Below the pieces are notes generated by a model. It had not been told where the DNA came from. It ran no database searches and saw only the letters and a list, made by a program, of their open reading frames with translations. Shown one piece after another: positions 52,331 through 62,248 of a stretch of 64,000 nt of DNA; the stretch's first letter is position 1; the number at the start of each line of letters is the position of its first letter. The translations under genes and the position numbers were made by a program. The DNA is from Sphingopyxis sp. CCNWLW2 (GTDB taxonomy: Bacteria > Pseudomonadota > Alphaproteobacteria > Sphingomonadales > Sphingomonadaceae), in the NCBI RefSeq assembly GCF_037095755.1, contig NZ_JBAWKJ010000002.1:62001-126000 (forward strand), in the 5' to 3' direction.

Positions 52331-52413
52331 CCATCGTCCGATGCGACAGGGCGACGGCTAGCGATCCATTGCGGCCCTTTTCTCGCCAGCTACCCACCCG
52401 CCCGTTCAGCTGA

Positions 52414-52872
52414 CTACCGATCCCGCTGAGCCTGAGGCTGCGACTGGTAGGTTGAGGGCCGCTTCTGCGCTACCGCCGGGAAGGTGCGGCCGCCGTGGTA
52501 GGTAACGGTTCCGCACATCCGGTCGCCCTTGGCCGAGAGCGTGCCGTCGAACAGCACGTCGCCTTCGCGGGAGGCGACCGCCATGTGGAAGCTGTTGCCG
52601 GTCAAGGTGATTTTGCGCAGTATGACGGGTGCCGTCATCCACAGCGACAGCGATCCGCCATAAGCGTCCTCGACGAAGCCGATCGACAAAAGTCCGAAAT
52701 TGGGCGTTGTCCCGACATGCATCAGGAAATCCCAGTTTCCGTGGAGGTTCGGAGCCACGCTGCCCGCCGTAGCGGCTCCCGCGCCGCACTCAAAACGCAT
52801 ATTTACGGCCTCGCTTGCTGCCGCTGGAACAGCTGCAGATGCCAATGCCAAGCCAGCGATAATCCGTTTCAT
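52414..52872 (-). CDS. Exported hypothetical protein
   Basis: 152 aa. Signal peptide to about 20 (AVPAAASE), then a beta-rich domain with two cysteines (FECGAG, RMCGTVTYHGGRTF). No known family recognised. It is divergent (60 bp) from the LytTR regulator and could be its target. ATG 52872 has GGAG six nt upstream, so it is preferred to ATG 52884. Confidence 0.75.
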   Translation of the reverse strand: MKRIIAGLALASAAVPAAASEAVNMRFECGAGAATAGSVAPNLHGNWDFLMHVGTTPNFGLLSIGFVEDAYGGSLSLWMTAPVILRKITLTGNSFHMAVASREGDVLFDGTLSAKGDRMCGTVTYHGGRTFPAVAQKRPSTYQSQPQAQRDR

Positions 52873-52932
52873 TGCTTTCTCCATGTCAACATTTCGTGCT
52901 GGCTGGTTGGCGGGTCGCGATGTCTGTCGACA

Positions 52933-53745
52933 ATGGGGGAAATCGTGAATAGCTTCCGCAATTTCGTGACTGGTGGGCCGATGCAGTTGGCGATGCGTGA
53001 ATGGCGAATGATGGGGAAGTGGCGGGGGCCGCTCAGCGCGGTGGCTTTTGGCGCGGTGCTTGGAGTGACGGGGCCATTCGGATCGCAAACCGCCCTCGGC
53101 CCAGAGGTGCGATATCCTTTCTGGATGGTCATCGCACTCGTCGGCTTTGGAGCCGCTGCTGCCGCGGAGCGAGTCCTTTCGTCCAGTTCGCCGGGCACGA
53201 GAACGGCAACACGGATCATCGCAGTAGCAGCCGCATCCGCGGTGCCCATGACCTTCTTCGTGGCGTGGGCCATGGGGGTGGTCCGACCGGGCAGAATGTT
53301 CAGTCCCGTTCAACTGCTCGCGTTATTTCCCTACGTGGCGCTCGTCCAGCTGCTGATCGCCCGCGTCATATCGCCGGACGATCCGATGACTGTGGCCGCA
53401 CCCGTGGAAAAGCCAGCCGCGCCCCCCGAATACCCGCGCGAGTTCGTGTCGAAGCTTCCGGCGGCTTTACGCCGGGACATTCTCGCACTGGAAGCCGAGG
53501 ATCATTATGTGCGCGTGCACACGCTCCACGGCTCGGCACTGATCCTGATGCGGCTGGCGGACGCGGCGGCGATCATCGATCCCCGGCTGGGCCTTCGCGT
53601 GCATCGTAGCTGGTGGGTGGCCAAAGACGGCGTTCGCGCGTTGGAAAGAGCGCCCGGACGAGCAATCGCCCGGCTGGTTGATGACACGGCCGTTCCGATC
53701 AGCAGGACATATTTGCCGGCCGCGCGGACAGTTTTGACCGATTAA
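52933..53745 (+). CDS. Membrane-bound LytTR DNA-binding regulator
   Basis: About 270 aa. Four hydrophobic segments occupy the first half (GPLSAVAFGAVLGVTGPF, FWMVIALVGFGAAAA, IAVAAASAVPMTFFVAW, SPVQLLALFPYVALVQLL). The C-terminal ~100 residues are a LytTR domain (DILALEAEDHYVRVHT and HRSWWV). It looks like a one-component membrane regulator that senses a signal in the envelope. The start could also be GTG 52945, which has a better GGGGGA site. The neighbour on the other strand is a secreted protein of unknown function. Confidence 0.85.
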   Translation: MGEIVNSFRNFVTGGPMQLAMREWRMMGKWRGPLSAVAFGAVLGVTGPFGSQTALGPEVRYPFWMVIALVGFGAAAAAERVLSSSSPGTRTATRIIAVAAASAVPMTFFVAWAMGVVRPGRMFSPVQLLALFPYVALVQLLIARVISPDDPMTVAAPVEKPAAPPEYPREFVSKLPAALRRDILALEAEDHYVRVHTLHGSALILMRLADAAAIIDPRLGLRVHRSWWVAKDGVRALERAPGRAIARLVDDTAVPISRTYLPAARTVLTD

Positions 53746-53825
53746 CTACCTCAAGCCGGCGTGCTTTTCCGGGCCGAATCGTCAATTTTCGACGACATTG
53801 CGGACCTCTGTCAAAGGCGCAGAAG

Positions 53826-54290
53826 CTATCCTTCCGGATAAAACCGGCTGATCGTGTCGACGACGCAGGCGGGCTTCTCGGCCCCCTCGATTTCCACCGT
53901 CACCCGGACCACCGCCTGGATGCCGCCCTTCGCTTCTTCGGCCTTGACGAGCTCGCCACACCCACGGATGCGGCTGCCCGACCGGACGGGGCTCAGAAAA
54001 CGCAGATTGTCGGTGCCGACATTGACCCCCATCGAAACGCTACGCACCTCGACCAGTTCGGGGAGGAAGCGGTTGACGAGGCTCATCGTCAGATAACCGT
54101 GCGCGATCGTGCCGCCGAAGGGACCGTCCTTCGCGCGCTCGGGATCGACGTGAATCCACTGATGATCGTCGGTGGCCTTGGCGAACAGGTCGATGCGGTC
54201 CTGCTCGATCGCGAGCCAGTCGGTCGGGCCGAAGTTTTCGCCCACCGCATCGAGCAGCGCTGCGGGGGTCTCGAAGATGCGCGCGCTCAT
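53826..54290 (-). CDS. MaoC-like (R)-enoyl-CoA hydratase
   Basis: 154 aa, single hot-dog. The hydratase 2 catalytic pair is in ATDDHQWIHVDPERA, and GGTIAHGYLTMSLV follows. It hydrates 2-enoyl-CoA to 3-hydroxyacyl-CoA in cytoplasmic beta-oxidation, here presumably of a steroid-derived acyl-CoA. Last gene of the operon in the window; its start overlaps ipdF by 4 bp (54287-54290 ATGA). Confidence 0.92.
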   Translation of the reverse strand: MSARIFETPAALLDAVGENFGPTDWLAIEQDRIDLFAKATDDHQWIHVDPERAKDGPFGGTIAHGYLTMSLVNRFLPELVEVRSVSMGVNVGTDNLRFLSPVRSGSRIRGCGELVKAEEAKGGIQAVVRVTVEIEGAEKPACVVDTISRFYPEG

Positions 54291-55069
54291 GCCTGCTGGC
54301 TCGACACCGCGAGAACTTCACCTGTCATGTAGGAGGAAAGCCCGCTGGCTAGGAAGATCATCACGTTCGCGATCTCCCACGGCTCGGCATAGCGGCCAAA
54401 AGCCTCCTTCTCGGTCAACTCCTCGAGCAGCCCTGGCGGGGTCACCTTGGAGAGCGAAGCGTGCATCGCGAGGCTCGGCGAGACCGCGTTGATGCGGACG
54501 CCGTGCTCGGCGGCTTCGAGCGCCGAACAGCGCGTGAAGGCCATGACGCCGGCTTTCGCCGCGGCATAATGCGCCTGCAGCTTTTGCGCGCGCCAGCCGA
54601 GCACCGAGGCGTTGTTGACGATCGCGCCCTTCTGGCGCTCGTACATGTGCGGCAGGATCGCGCGTGTCATGCGGAAGACGCTGGTCAAGGTCACGTCGAG
54701 CACCTTGTGCCACTGGTCGTCGGTCATTTCGACGACCGAAGCCGCGCCGCCGAGCCCGGCATTGTTGATGAGGACATCGATATGGCCCATGCCCGCGATC
54801 GCCGCGGCGACCAGCGCCTGCACCTGCTCCTCGTTGGTGACGTCGCAGACGAGTGTGCCGGGTCGTGCGAAGCCCAATCCCTCGATCCGGTCGGCGGTCT
54901 CGCCGAGCCGGCGTTCGTGCATGTCCGAGAGGAAGAGCGTTGCGCCTTCCTCCGCGGCGCGCTGCGCGACCGCGCCGCCGATGCCGCTGCCCGCGGCGGC
55001 GGTGATCAGCACGGTCTTGCCCTTCAGAAGGCCGGTCGGGGTCGGATATTCGGGGGCGGGTCGTGCCAC
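54287..55069 (-). CDS. ipdF: IpdF-like SDR (HIP pathway 5-hydroxy dehydrogenase)
   Basis: 260 aa. Rossmann TAAAGSGIGGAV near 22, NNAGLGG, and the Ser-Tyr-Lys in NNASVLGWRAQ...HYAAAKAGVMA. It shares long segments with mycobacterial IpdF (SDMHERRLGETADRI, MTDDQWHKVLDV, RINAVSPS), which oxidises the 5-hydroxyl of the HIP-type CoA ester. In Mycobacterium it neighbours fadE30 and fadD3, as it does here. 11 bp downstream of the FadE gene. Confidence 0.93.
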   Translation of the reverse strand: MARPAPEYPTPTGLLKGKTVLITAAAGSGIGGAVAQRAAEEGATLFLSDMHERRLGETADRIEGLGFARPGTLVCDVTNEEQVQALVAAAIAGMGHIDVLINNAGLGGAASVVEMTDDQWHKVLDVTLTSVFRMTRAILPHMYERQKGAIVNNASVLGWRAQKLQAHYAAAKAGVMAFTRCSALEAAEHGVRINAVSPSLAMHASLSKVTPPGLLEELTEKEAFGRYAEPWEIANVMIFLASGLSSYMTGEVLAVSSQQA

Positions 55070-55080
55070 GCTTCGTTCCT

Positions 55081-56262
55081 TTACTTGAGGTCGCCGCGCG
55101 GTTCGCGGGGTAGCCCCAGCGCGCGCTCGGCGATGATGTTGCGCTGAATTTCGTTCGTGCCGCCATAGATCGTGTCGGCACGGCTATAGAGGAACAGGTT
55201 GGGCAGCGCGGGGAAGGCGTATTCGTGCCCCGCGACGGTCTCGCCCGCCTGTCCCAGCACGTCCATTGCAAGCTCGCCGAGATCGCGGCGCCATGTCGCC
55301 CACTGAATCTTGTAGGTGAGCGCCGACGGGTTGAGCTTGCCGTCCTCGGCATCGGTGAGCATGCGCAGCGCGCCATAGCGCATCAGCTTCAGGCCGATCT
55401 CGGCCTTGGCGATGCGCTGGCGGATGAGCGGGTTTTTCGCCTCACCATTGGCGCGCGCCGCGGCGATCACCGCGTCGAGTTCGTTGCGAAAGCCCATTTG
55501 CTGCGCAAGCGTCGAGACGCCGCGCTCAAAGCCGAGCAGCCCCATCGCGACCGTCCAGCCATCGCCGGGCGCGCCGAGGATGTTGGCGGCGTCGGTGTGC
55601 GCGCCGTCGAAAAACGTCTCGTTGAACTCGGCCTCGCCGGTGATCTGATGGATCGGACGGACAGTGACGCCGCTTTGGTCGACGGGGACGAGCAGGAAAG
55701 AGAGTCCCTTGGGGCCCTTCGATCCCTCCTCGGTGCGCGCGATCACGAAAATCCAGTCGGAAAATTGCGCGAGGCTGGTCCAGACCTTCTGCCCCTCGAT
55801 CACCCAGTCGTCGCCGTCGCGCCATGCGCGGGTGCGGACATTGGCAAGGTCGGAGCCGGCGCCGGGCTCCGAATAGCCCTGGCACCAGATTTCTTCGCCG
55901 CGTGCGATCGCGGGGAGAAAGCGCGCCTTTTGCTCCTCAGTGCCGAAGGCGAGGATGGTCGGGCCGGCGAGTTCGATGCCGATATGGTTGAGCCGGGGCG
56001 GGGCGCCCGCGCGCGCATATTCCTCGGCGAAGATGACCTGCTGCGCGAGCGTCGCATCGCGCCCGCCATAGACCTTGGGCCAGCCGACGCAACTCCAGCC
56101 CGCTTCACCCAGCCGGCGCTCCCAGGCGCGGCGGCGTTCGGGCATTTCGGTCAGGCTGGTGAGCCCGCGCACGTCGGTGAAGGGGCCTTCCAGCTCGGCC
56201 TTGAGCCATGCGGCGGCTTCGGCGCGGAAGGCTTCTTCCTCAGGGGAAAATCCGAGCTTCAT
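55081..56262 (-). CDS. Acyl-CoA dehydrogenase, larger subunit (FadE30-like)
   Basis: 393 aa. FAD and substrate segments: YSEPGAGSDLANVRTRA, VWTSLAQFSDW, and the C-terminal ADTIYGGTNEIQRNI. Steroid FadE enzymes often form alpha2beta2 tetramers from unlike subunits; a smaller partner (56259-57335) is translated just before it with a 4-bp overlap. Next to ipdF as in mycobacterial fadE30. It would dehydrogenate a ring-derived acyl-CoA. Confidence 0.92.
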   Translation of the reverse strand: MKLGFSPEEEAFRAEAAAWLKAELEGPFTDVRGLTSLTEMPERRRAWERRLGEAGWSCVGWPKVYGGRDATLAQQVIFAEEYARAGAPPRLNHIGIELAGPTILAFGTEEQKARFLPAIARGEEIWCQGYSEPGAGSDLANVRTRAWRDGDDWVIEGQKVWTSLAQFSDWIFVIARTEEGSKGPKGLSFLLVPVDQSGVTVRPIHQITGEAEFNETFFDGAHTDAANILGAPGDGWTVAMGLLGFERGVSTLAQQMGFRNELDAVIAAARANGEAKNPLIRQRIAKAEIGLKLMRYGALRMLTDAEDGKLNPSALTYKIQWATWRRDLGELAMDVLGQAGETVAGHEYAFPALPNLFLYSRADTIYGGTNEIQRNIIAERALGLPREPRGDLK

Positions 56263-57335
56263 GCTGCTTCGTCCAATCCGGCAAGCCCCGCCACCTGTTC
56301 GCGGTGCCAGTCGGGGGTGCCGAGCAGGCTCGCGTTGCTGCGCGCGCGCTTGAAATAGAGATGCGCGTCATGCTCCCAGGTGAAACCGATGCCGCCGTGG
56401 AGCTGGATCATCTCGCCCGCGCAGTGGCTATAGGTATCGCAAGCGAACGCCTTGGCGGCGTGGACCGCGAACGGTGCTTCGTCCGACCCTTCGTCGATCG
56501 CGCAGGCGGCCCAATAGACCGCCGAGCGCGTCTGCTCGATCGCGACCATCATGTCCGCCATCCGGTGCTTGACTGCCTGGAAACTGCCGATCGACCGGCC
56601 AAACTGGATGCGTTCCTGCGTATAGGCGACCGTCCGGTCGAGACACGCCTGCGCCCCGCCCAACGCATCGGCGGCGATGGCGAGCCACCCGGTGGTGAGG
56701 GCGGCGTGGACGGCGGCGCGCGGATCGGCGAGCGTTTCGACGGCGACCCCGCCGAAATCGAGCCGGGCATAGGGACGCGTCTGGTCCATGCTGGTAAGCG
56801 GGGTGATGCCGAGCCCGAGGGCGCCGCGCTCGACGATCGCGACGCCATTGTCGGCCGCGACCACGAACAGGCCTGCGCTGGCACCGTGCGGCACGAGGAG
56901 CGCGGCGCCGGTTAGCGTCCCGTCGCTGAGCGTCGCGCCCGGCGTTCCACCCATATTCACCGCGGCGAAGCTTGCCACGAGATCGCCCGACGCGAGGCGG
57001 GGTAGGAGCCGCGCCTTCTGCTCGTCGGTGCCGCCCGCAAGGATCGCGGGGGCGGCAAGCCCAAGGCTGGCGAGCAGCGGCAGCGCCGCGGTGTGCCGCC
57101 CCCCTTCCTCGGCCAGGATCGCAAGCTCGACCATGCCGAGCCCGACGCCGCCGAGTGCCTCGGGAATCGCGACGCCGGCGAGTCCGAGTTCGCCGGTGAA
57201 AGCCTGCCACAGCGGCTTGTCGACACCCGTGTCGGCCATCGCCGCACGCGTGCGTTCGCTCGTCGCATTCTCCGCAAAGAATGTCTTCGCCGTCTCGGCA
57301 ATCATCGCCTGTTCGTCGGTGAAGGCGAAATGCAT
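56259..57335 (-). CDS. Acyl-CoA dehydrogenase, smaller subunit
   Basis: 358 aa. N-terminal FTDEQAMIAETAKTFF, FGRSIGSFQAVKHRMADMM, and a C-terminus ending HGGIGFTWEHDAHLYFKRAR, which is the form seen in non-catalytic or FAD-sharing steroid FadE subunits. It lacks the EIQRN segment of its partner. Its gene starts 1 bp after the SDR stop and overlaps the larger subunit by 4 bp. Confidence 0.91.
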   Translation of the reverse strand: MHFAFTDEQAMIAETAKTFFAENATSERTRAAMADTGVDKPLWQAFTGELGLAGVAIPEALGGVGLGMVELAILAEEGGRHTAALPLLASLGLAAPAILAGGTDEQKARLLPRLASGDLVASFAAVNMGGTPGATLSDGTLTGAALLVPHGASAGLFVVAADNGVAIVERGALGLGITPLTSMDQTRPYARLDFGGVAVETLADPRAAVHAALTTGWLAIAADALGGAQACLDRTVAYTQERIQFGRSIGSFQAVKHRMADMMVAIEQTRSAVYWAACAIDEGSDEAPFAVHAAKAFACDTYSHCAGEMIQLHGGIGFTWEHDAHLYFKRARSNASLLGTPDWHREQVAGLAGLDEAA

Positions 57336-57336
57336 C

Positions 57337-58238
57337 TCAGCTGCCCCAGACCTTGCGCGGTTCGCTGCGGACAGCGAGCAGCTTGTCGACCGCATCGCCG
57401 ACATCAGCGGGTGCCCATTTTTCCTGCTTGTCGACCGTCGGGCCGAGTTTCCAGCCATCCTCGATCGTGATGCGTCCGCCTTCCAGTTCGAAAACGCAGC
57501 CCGTCACATGCTTCGATTGTTCGGAGCCGAGCCATACGACCGTGGGCGCGATATTGTCGGGGTCCTGTACGTCGAAGCCGGTTTCGACCGCGGCCATCTT
57601 GTCGGCAAACGCGCCCTCGGTCATCCGCGTGCGCGCCGCGGGGGCGAGCGCATTGGCGGTGATCCCATAGCGGCCAAGCTCGGCCGCCTGCACCAAAGTC
57701 AGCGCGGCGATGCCGCCCTTGGCAGTCGAATAGGCCGCCTGTGCGATCGAGCCCTGGAGCCCCGCGCCGCTGGTGGTATTGATGATGCGGCCATCGACGG
57801 GGTTGCCCGCTTTCTGCTGCGCGCGCCAATAATCGACCGCGTGGCGGCTGACACAGAAGTGGCCGCGCAGATGGACATGCATCGTTGCGTCCCACTCTTC
57901 GGGGGTCGCGGAGACGAACATGCGATCGCGCACGATACCGGCATTATTGACGACGACGTGCAAGTCGCCGAACGCCGCGACCGCGGCGTCGACGATGCGC
58001 TTGGCGGCATCCCAGTCGGTGATGTCCTCATAATTGGCGATGGCGTTGCCGCCCGCCGCCTTGATCTCGGCGACCACACCGTCGGCCGCCGACGTGTCGC
58101 GGCCTTCGCCCGCAAGGCTGGTGCCGATGTCATTGACGACGACATTGGCGCCTTCGGCGGCGAAGGCGAGCGCATAGGAGCGCCCGAGCCCGCGCGCCGC
58201 GCCGGTGATGATGACGGTCCGTCCTTCGCAAAGTGTCA

Positions 58239-58239
<1 letters not shown>
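57337..58239 (-). CDS. Hsd4A-like 3-hydroxyacyl-CoA/17beta-hydroxysteroid dehydrogenase (SDR)
   Basis: 300 aa. Rossmann TGAARGLGRSYALAFA; NTTSGAGLQGSIAQAAYSTAKGG holds the Ser-Tyr-Lys. The C-terminal extension (QSKHVTGCVFELEGGRI, then WKLGPTVDK) is found in the SDR domain of MFE-2/Hsd4A enzymes that oxidise beta-hydroxyacyl-CoA of steroid side chains. Its ATG shares one base with the fadA6 stop (58239; TAATG). Confidence 0.9.
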
Positions 58240-59390
<1,151 letters not shown>

Positions 59391-59399
59391 CAGATTTCC

Positions 59400-60332
59400 T
59401 TATGCGAATGTTTGGTCGGGGCCGATCGCCAGCCCCCCGCCGATCACGGCGTCGTCGATGCGTTTGAGATGAAATGCGCGGCTGCCCCACGCCCCCGCGA
59501 GCGCCCAGCTGCGCTTCATCCAGAAATGCAGGTCGACCTCATAGGTGTAGCCCATCGCGCCATGGACCTGGATCGCGGTTTCGGCCATCTGGATCGCGGC
59601 GTCGGTCGCGGCGATCTTGGCGTGGCTGATATGGACGGGTGCGCTGGGCAGGCCATCGGCGAGTGCCTGCGCCGCGCGCCAGAGAACCGGCTTGGCGAAT
59701 TCGATGGCGACCGCCGCGGTGGCGAGTTGGTGCTTCACCGCCTGAAACGCACCGATTGGCTGGCCGAATTGGGTGCGGATTTTAGCATAGGCCGCCGACT
59801 GGTCGAGCATCGCCTCGGCCAGCCCGACAAGCTGCGCCGCGGCCATCAGCGCGCCGAGATCAGCTAGCAGCTGGTCCGAAGACGGCGCGCCGACAGGCCG
59901 GGTCAGATTGCGCAACGGGTCGATGCTGTCGAGCGCTGCGCCTTCGCCATCGCTGACCCACGGGTTGATCGCATGCGCGATTGACGGCTTCGCGGTTCCC
60001 GCGACGATTGCGGCCATTTGTGCGGTCTCACCCTGCGCCAACAGCCACGGCACTGCGACAAAGGCGGTGTCGACGAGCGGCTCGGCAACACAGGCGCGTC
60101 CGCATTCGCGCGCGATCAAAGTCGCATCGACAAGGCCAAGGCCGAGCCCGCCATGCTCCTCGGGAACCAGCAGGCCGGTTAGCCCCATGTCGACGAGACC
60201 CTGCCAGATCGCGGGATCGCGATTGTCGCCCGCATCGAGCCGGCGCAGCACGTCGGGCCCATGTGTTCCCGCGAGATAGTCGCGGACGGTTTCGGCCAGC
60301 GCGAGCTGGTCTTCGTTCAGCAGAAATTCCAT
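59400..60332 (-). CDS. Acyl-CoA dehydrogenase, smaller subunit (second FadE pair)
   Basis: 310 aa, short. FGQPIGAFQAVKHQLATAAVAIEF and HGAMGYTYEVDLHFWMKRS are the conserved blocks. The N-terminus begins MEFLLNEDQLALAETVRDYL. Its ATG overlaps the stop of the larger FadE by 1 bp (60332). Forms the second heteromeric pair of this operon. Confidence 0.91.
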   Translation of the reverse strand: MEFLLNEDQLALAETVRDYLAGTHGPDVLRRLDAGDNRDPAIWQGLVDMGLTGLLVPEEHGGLGLGLVDATLIARECGRACVAEPLVDTAFVAVPWLLAQGETAQMAAIVAGTAKPSIAHAINPWVSDGEGAALDSIDPLRNLTRPVGAPSSDQLLADLGALMAAAQLVGLAEAMLDQSAAYAKIRTQFGQPIGAFQAVKHQLATAAVAIEFAKPVLWRAAQALADGLPSAPVHISHAKIAATDAAIQMAETAIQVHGAMGYTYEVDLHFWMKRSWALAGAWGSRAFHLKRIDDAVIGGGLAIGPDQTFA

Positions 60333-61495
60333 CAGCCCGCTCCCACTCTGGGCAAATCGAGCAATCGTTCGGCGGTGATATTGCGCTGGATTTCGTTCGA
60401 CCCGGCATAGATCGGACCCGATAGCGAGAAGATATAACCCTCCAGCCACTGGTTCATGCGGCCGTCGTCGAAACGGCGGAGCTCGGCGGCGGCGCCCAGC
60501 AATTGCATCGCGGTGCGGTGCATCGCGCGGTCGAGTTCGGACCAGAAAATCTTGTTGAGGCTCGCCTCGGCCCCGATCGACCCACCCGCCATGATCTTCG
60601 CGGCGACGGCATAGGTGTTATAGGCATAGGCCTGCGCCTGCATCCACGCGGTCATCACCGCCTCGCGCGCCGATGGCGCGGCTTCGGCTTCGTGCTCGCG
60701 ATAAAGCTCGACCAGCCGCTTCGCGGTCGCCTGAAACCGGCCGGGCGAGCGCAGCATCAGCCCGCGTTCGAACCCCGCGGTCGCCATCGCGACCTTCCAG
60801 CCCTCGCCTTCGCCCGCGATGCGGTTTTCGACGGGCACGCGCACCTCGTCGAAGAAGAGCTCGGCAAAGCCGGTGTCGCCGTGCAGCTGGCGGATCGGGC
60901 GGCGGGTGATGCCGGGGCTATTCAGGTCGAACAGGATGAAGCTCAGCCCCTTGTGGCGCTTGCTGCCCTCTTCGGTGCGGAAAATGCCGAAGCCCCAGTC
61001 GGCGAAGGCGGCGCGGCTCGACCAGGTTTTCTGGCCGCTGATCACATAATGATCGCCGTCGCGCACCGCCTTGCTGGTGATCGCCGCCATGTCCGACCCG
61101 GCGCCGGGTTCGGACCAGGCCTGCGCCCACATCGTCTCACCCTTCGCCATCGGGGTCAGGAAGCGCGCCTTTTGTTCGGGCGTGCCGAATTCCATGATCG
61201 TCGGACCGAGCAGGAAAATGCCATTCTGGTTGGCGCGATTGGGGCCGCCAGCGCGGAAATATTCTTCCTCGAAGATCAGCCACTGGATCAGGTCGAGCCC
61301 GCGCCCGCCATAAGCCTCGGGCCAGGTGACCATGCCCCAGTTTCCGCTCGCGAGCGTGCGTTCCCACACGACATGCTGGTCAAAGCCTTCGCGGCATTCG
61401 AGCGTGACCAGCGGCTCCTTGGGTACATGCGCGTCCATCCACGCGCGCACCTCGGCGCGGAAAGCCCGTTGTTCAGTTGTGTAGGCGAGATCCAT
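60332..61495 (-). CDS. Acyl-CoA dehydrogenase, larger subunit (second FadE pair)
   Basis: 387 aa. WSEPGAGSDMAAITSKAV, TWSSRAAFADWGFGIFRTEEG, GFERGLMLRS and the C-terminal PIYAGSNEIQRNITAERL. A different paralogue from the FadE at 55081. It shares one base with the echA20 stop (61495) and one with its smaller partner (60332). Substrate inferred: a ring-derived acyl-CoA in HIP degradation. Confidence 0.92.
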   Translation of the reverse strand: MDLAYTTEQRAFRAEVRAWMDAHVPKEPLVTLECREGFDQHVVWERTLASGNWGMVTWPEAYGGRGLDLIQWLIFEEEYFRAGGPNRANQNGIFLLGPTIMEFGTPEQKARFLTPMAKGETMWAQAWSEPGAGSDMAAITSKAVRDGDHYVISGQKTWSSRAAFADWGFGIFRTEEGSKRHKGLSFILFDLNSPGITRRPIRQLHGDTGFAELFFDEVRVPVENRIAGEGEGWKVAMATAGFERGLMLRSPGRFQATAKRLVELYREHEAEAAPSAREAVMTAWMQAQAYAYNTYAVAAKIMAGGSIGAEASLNKIFWSELDRAMHRTAMQLLGAAAELRRFDDGRMNQWLEGYIFSLSGPIYAGSNEIQRNITAERLLDLPRVGAG

Positions 61496-62244
61496 CAGAA
61501 TTTGGCCGCCTTGCCCGTTTCGACAAAGGCATCGCGCGATTTCTGACTGTCTTCGTGCATATACATTTCCAGCGTGAAACCCTGTTCCCAGCGGTATCCG
61601 CGGTCGACGTCGCGTTCCTCGAGGCCGTTCAGCGCCTCCTTGGCGATGACGAGCGCCTTGCGCGATTTCGAAGCGATGACCGCGCAAAAGGCGCGGGCTT
61701 CGGATTCGAGGTCGGCGCGCGGCACGACCTTCTCGATCGCGCCCAGCCGCCAGGCTTCCTCGGCGGGGATCGTGCCGCCGGTGAAAAAGGCCGCGCGCAC
61801 CTTGTGCAGCGGCAACATGCGTGAAAGGTGCGAAGCCCCGCCCATCGCGCCGCGATCGACCTCGGGCAGCGAGAAATAGGCGTCGTCGGCGGCGATGATG
61901 CTGTCGCTGGCGCCGCAAATGCCGATACCGCCGCCGATCACGAACTTGTGCACGGCGCTGATCACCGGCACCTCGGCGCTACGGATCGCCTTGAAGGTCA
62001 GGTAATTGCCGCGATTGAGGAGGGTGATGCGTTCGGGATGCGCCTGCATCTCCTTGATATCGACCCCGCCGCAAAAACCCTTGCCCTCGGCGCGGATCAG
62101 CACGCAATTTACATCGGGATTGCTCGCCGCCGCGGTGACGATCGCGGGGATCGCCATCCAGGTTTCGCTGTCGAAGGCGTTGACCGGCGGGACGTCGAAG
62201 ACGATTTCGGCGATCCGGTCCTTGATGGTGCAATGTATCGGCAT
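61495..62244 (-). CDS. echA20: EchA20-like ring-cleaving hydrolase of the HIP pathway
   Basis: 249 aa crotonase. GFCGGVDIKEMQ (57-67), GGGIGICGASD and GGASHLSRMLPLH are present; the C-terminus has YRWEQGFTLEMYMHEDSQKSRDAF. The agreement with mycobacterial EchA20, which hydrolyses ring D of the HIEC-CoA intermediate, is far better than with ordinary enoyl-CoA hydratases. Start ATG 62244 gives MPIHCTIKDRIAE. It begins 4 bp after the ipdC stop. Confidence 0.93.
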   Translation of the reverse strand: MPIHCTIKDRIAEIVFDVPPVNAFDSETWMAIPAIVTAAASNPDVNCVLIRAEGKGFCGGVDIKEMQAHPERITLLNRGNYLTFKAIRSAEVPVISAVHKFVIGGGIGICGASDSIIAADDAYFSLPEVDRGAMGGASHLSRMLPLHKVRAAFFTGGTIPAEEAWRLGAIEKVVPRADLESEARAFCAVIASKSRKALVIAKEALNGLEERDVDRGYRWEQGFTLEMYMHEDSQKSRDAFVETGKAAKF

Positions 62245-62248
62245 GGGT

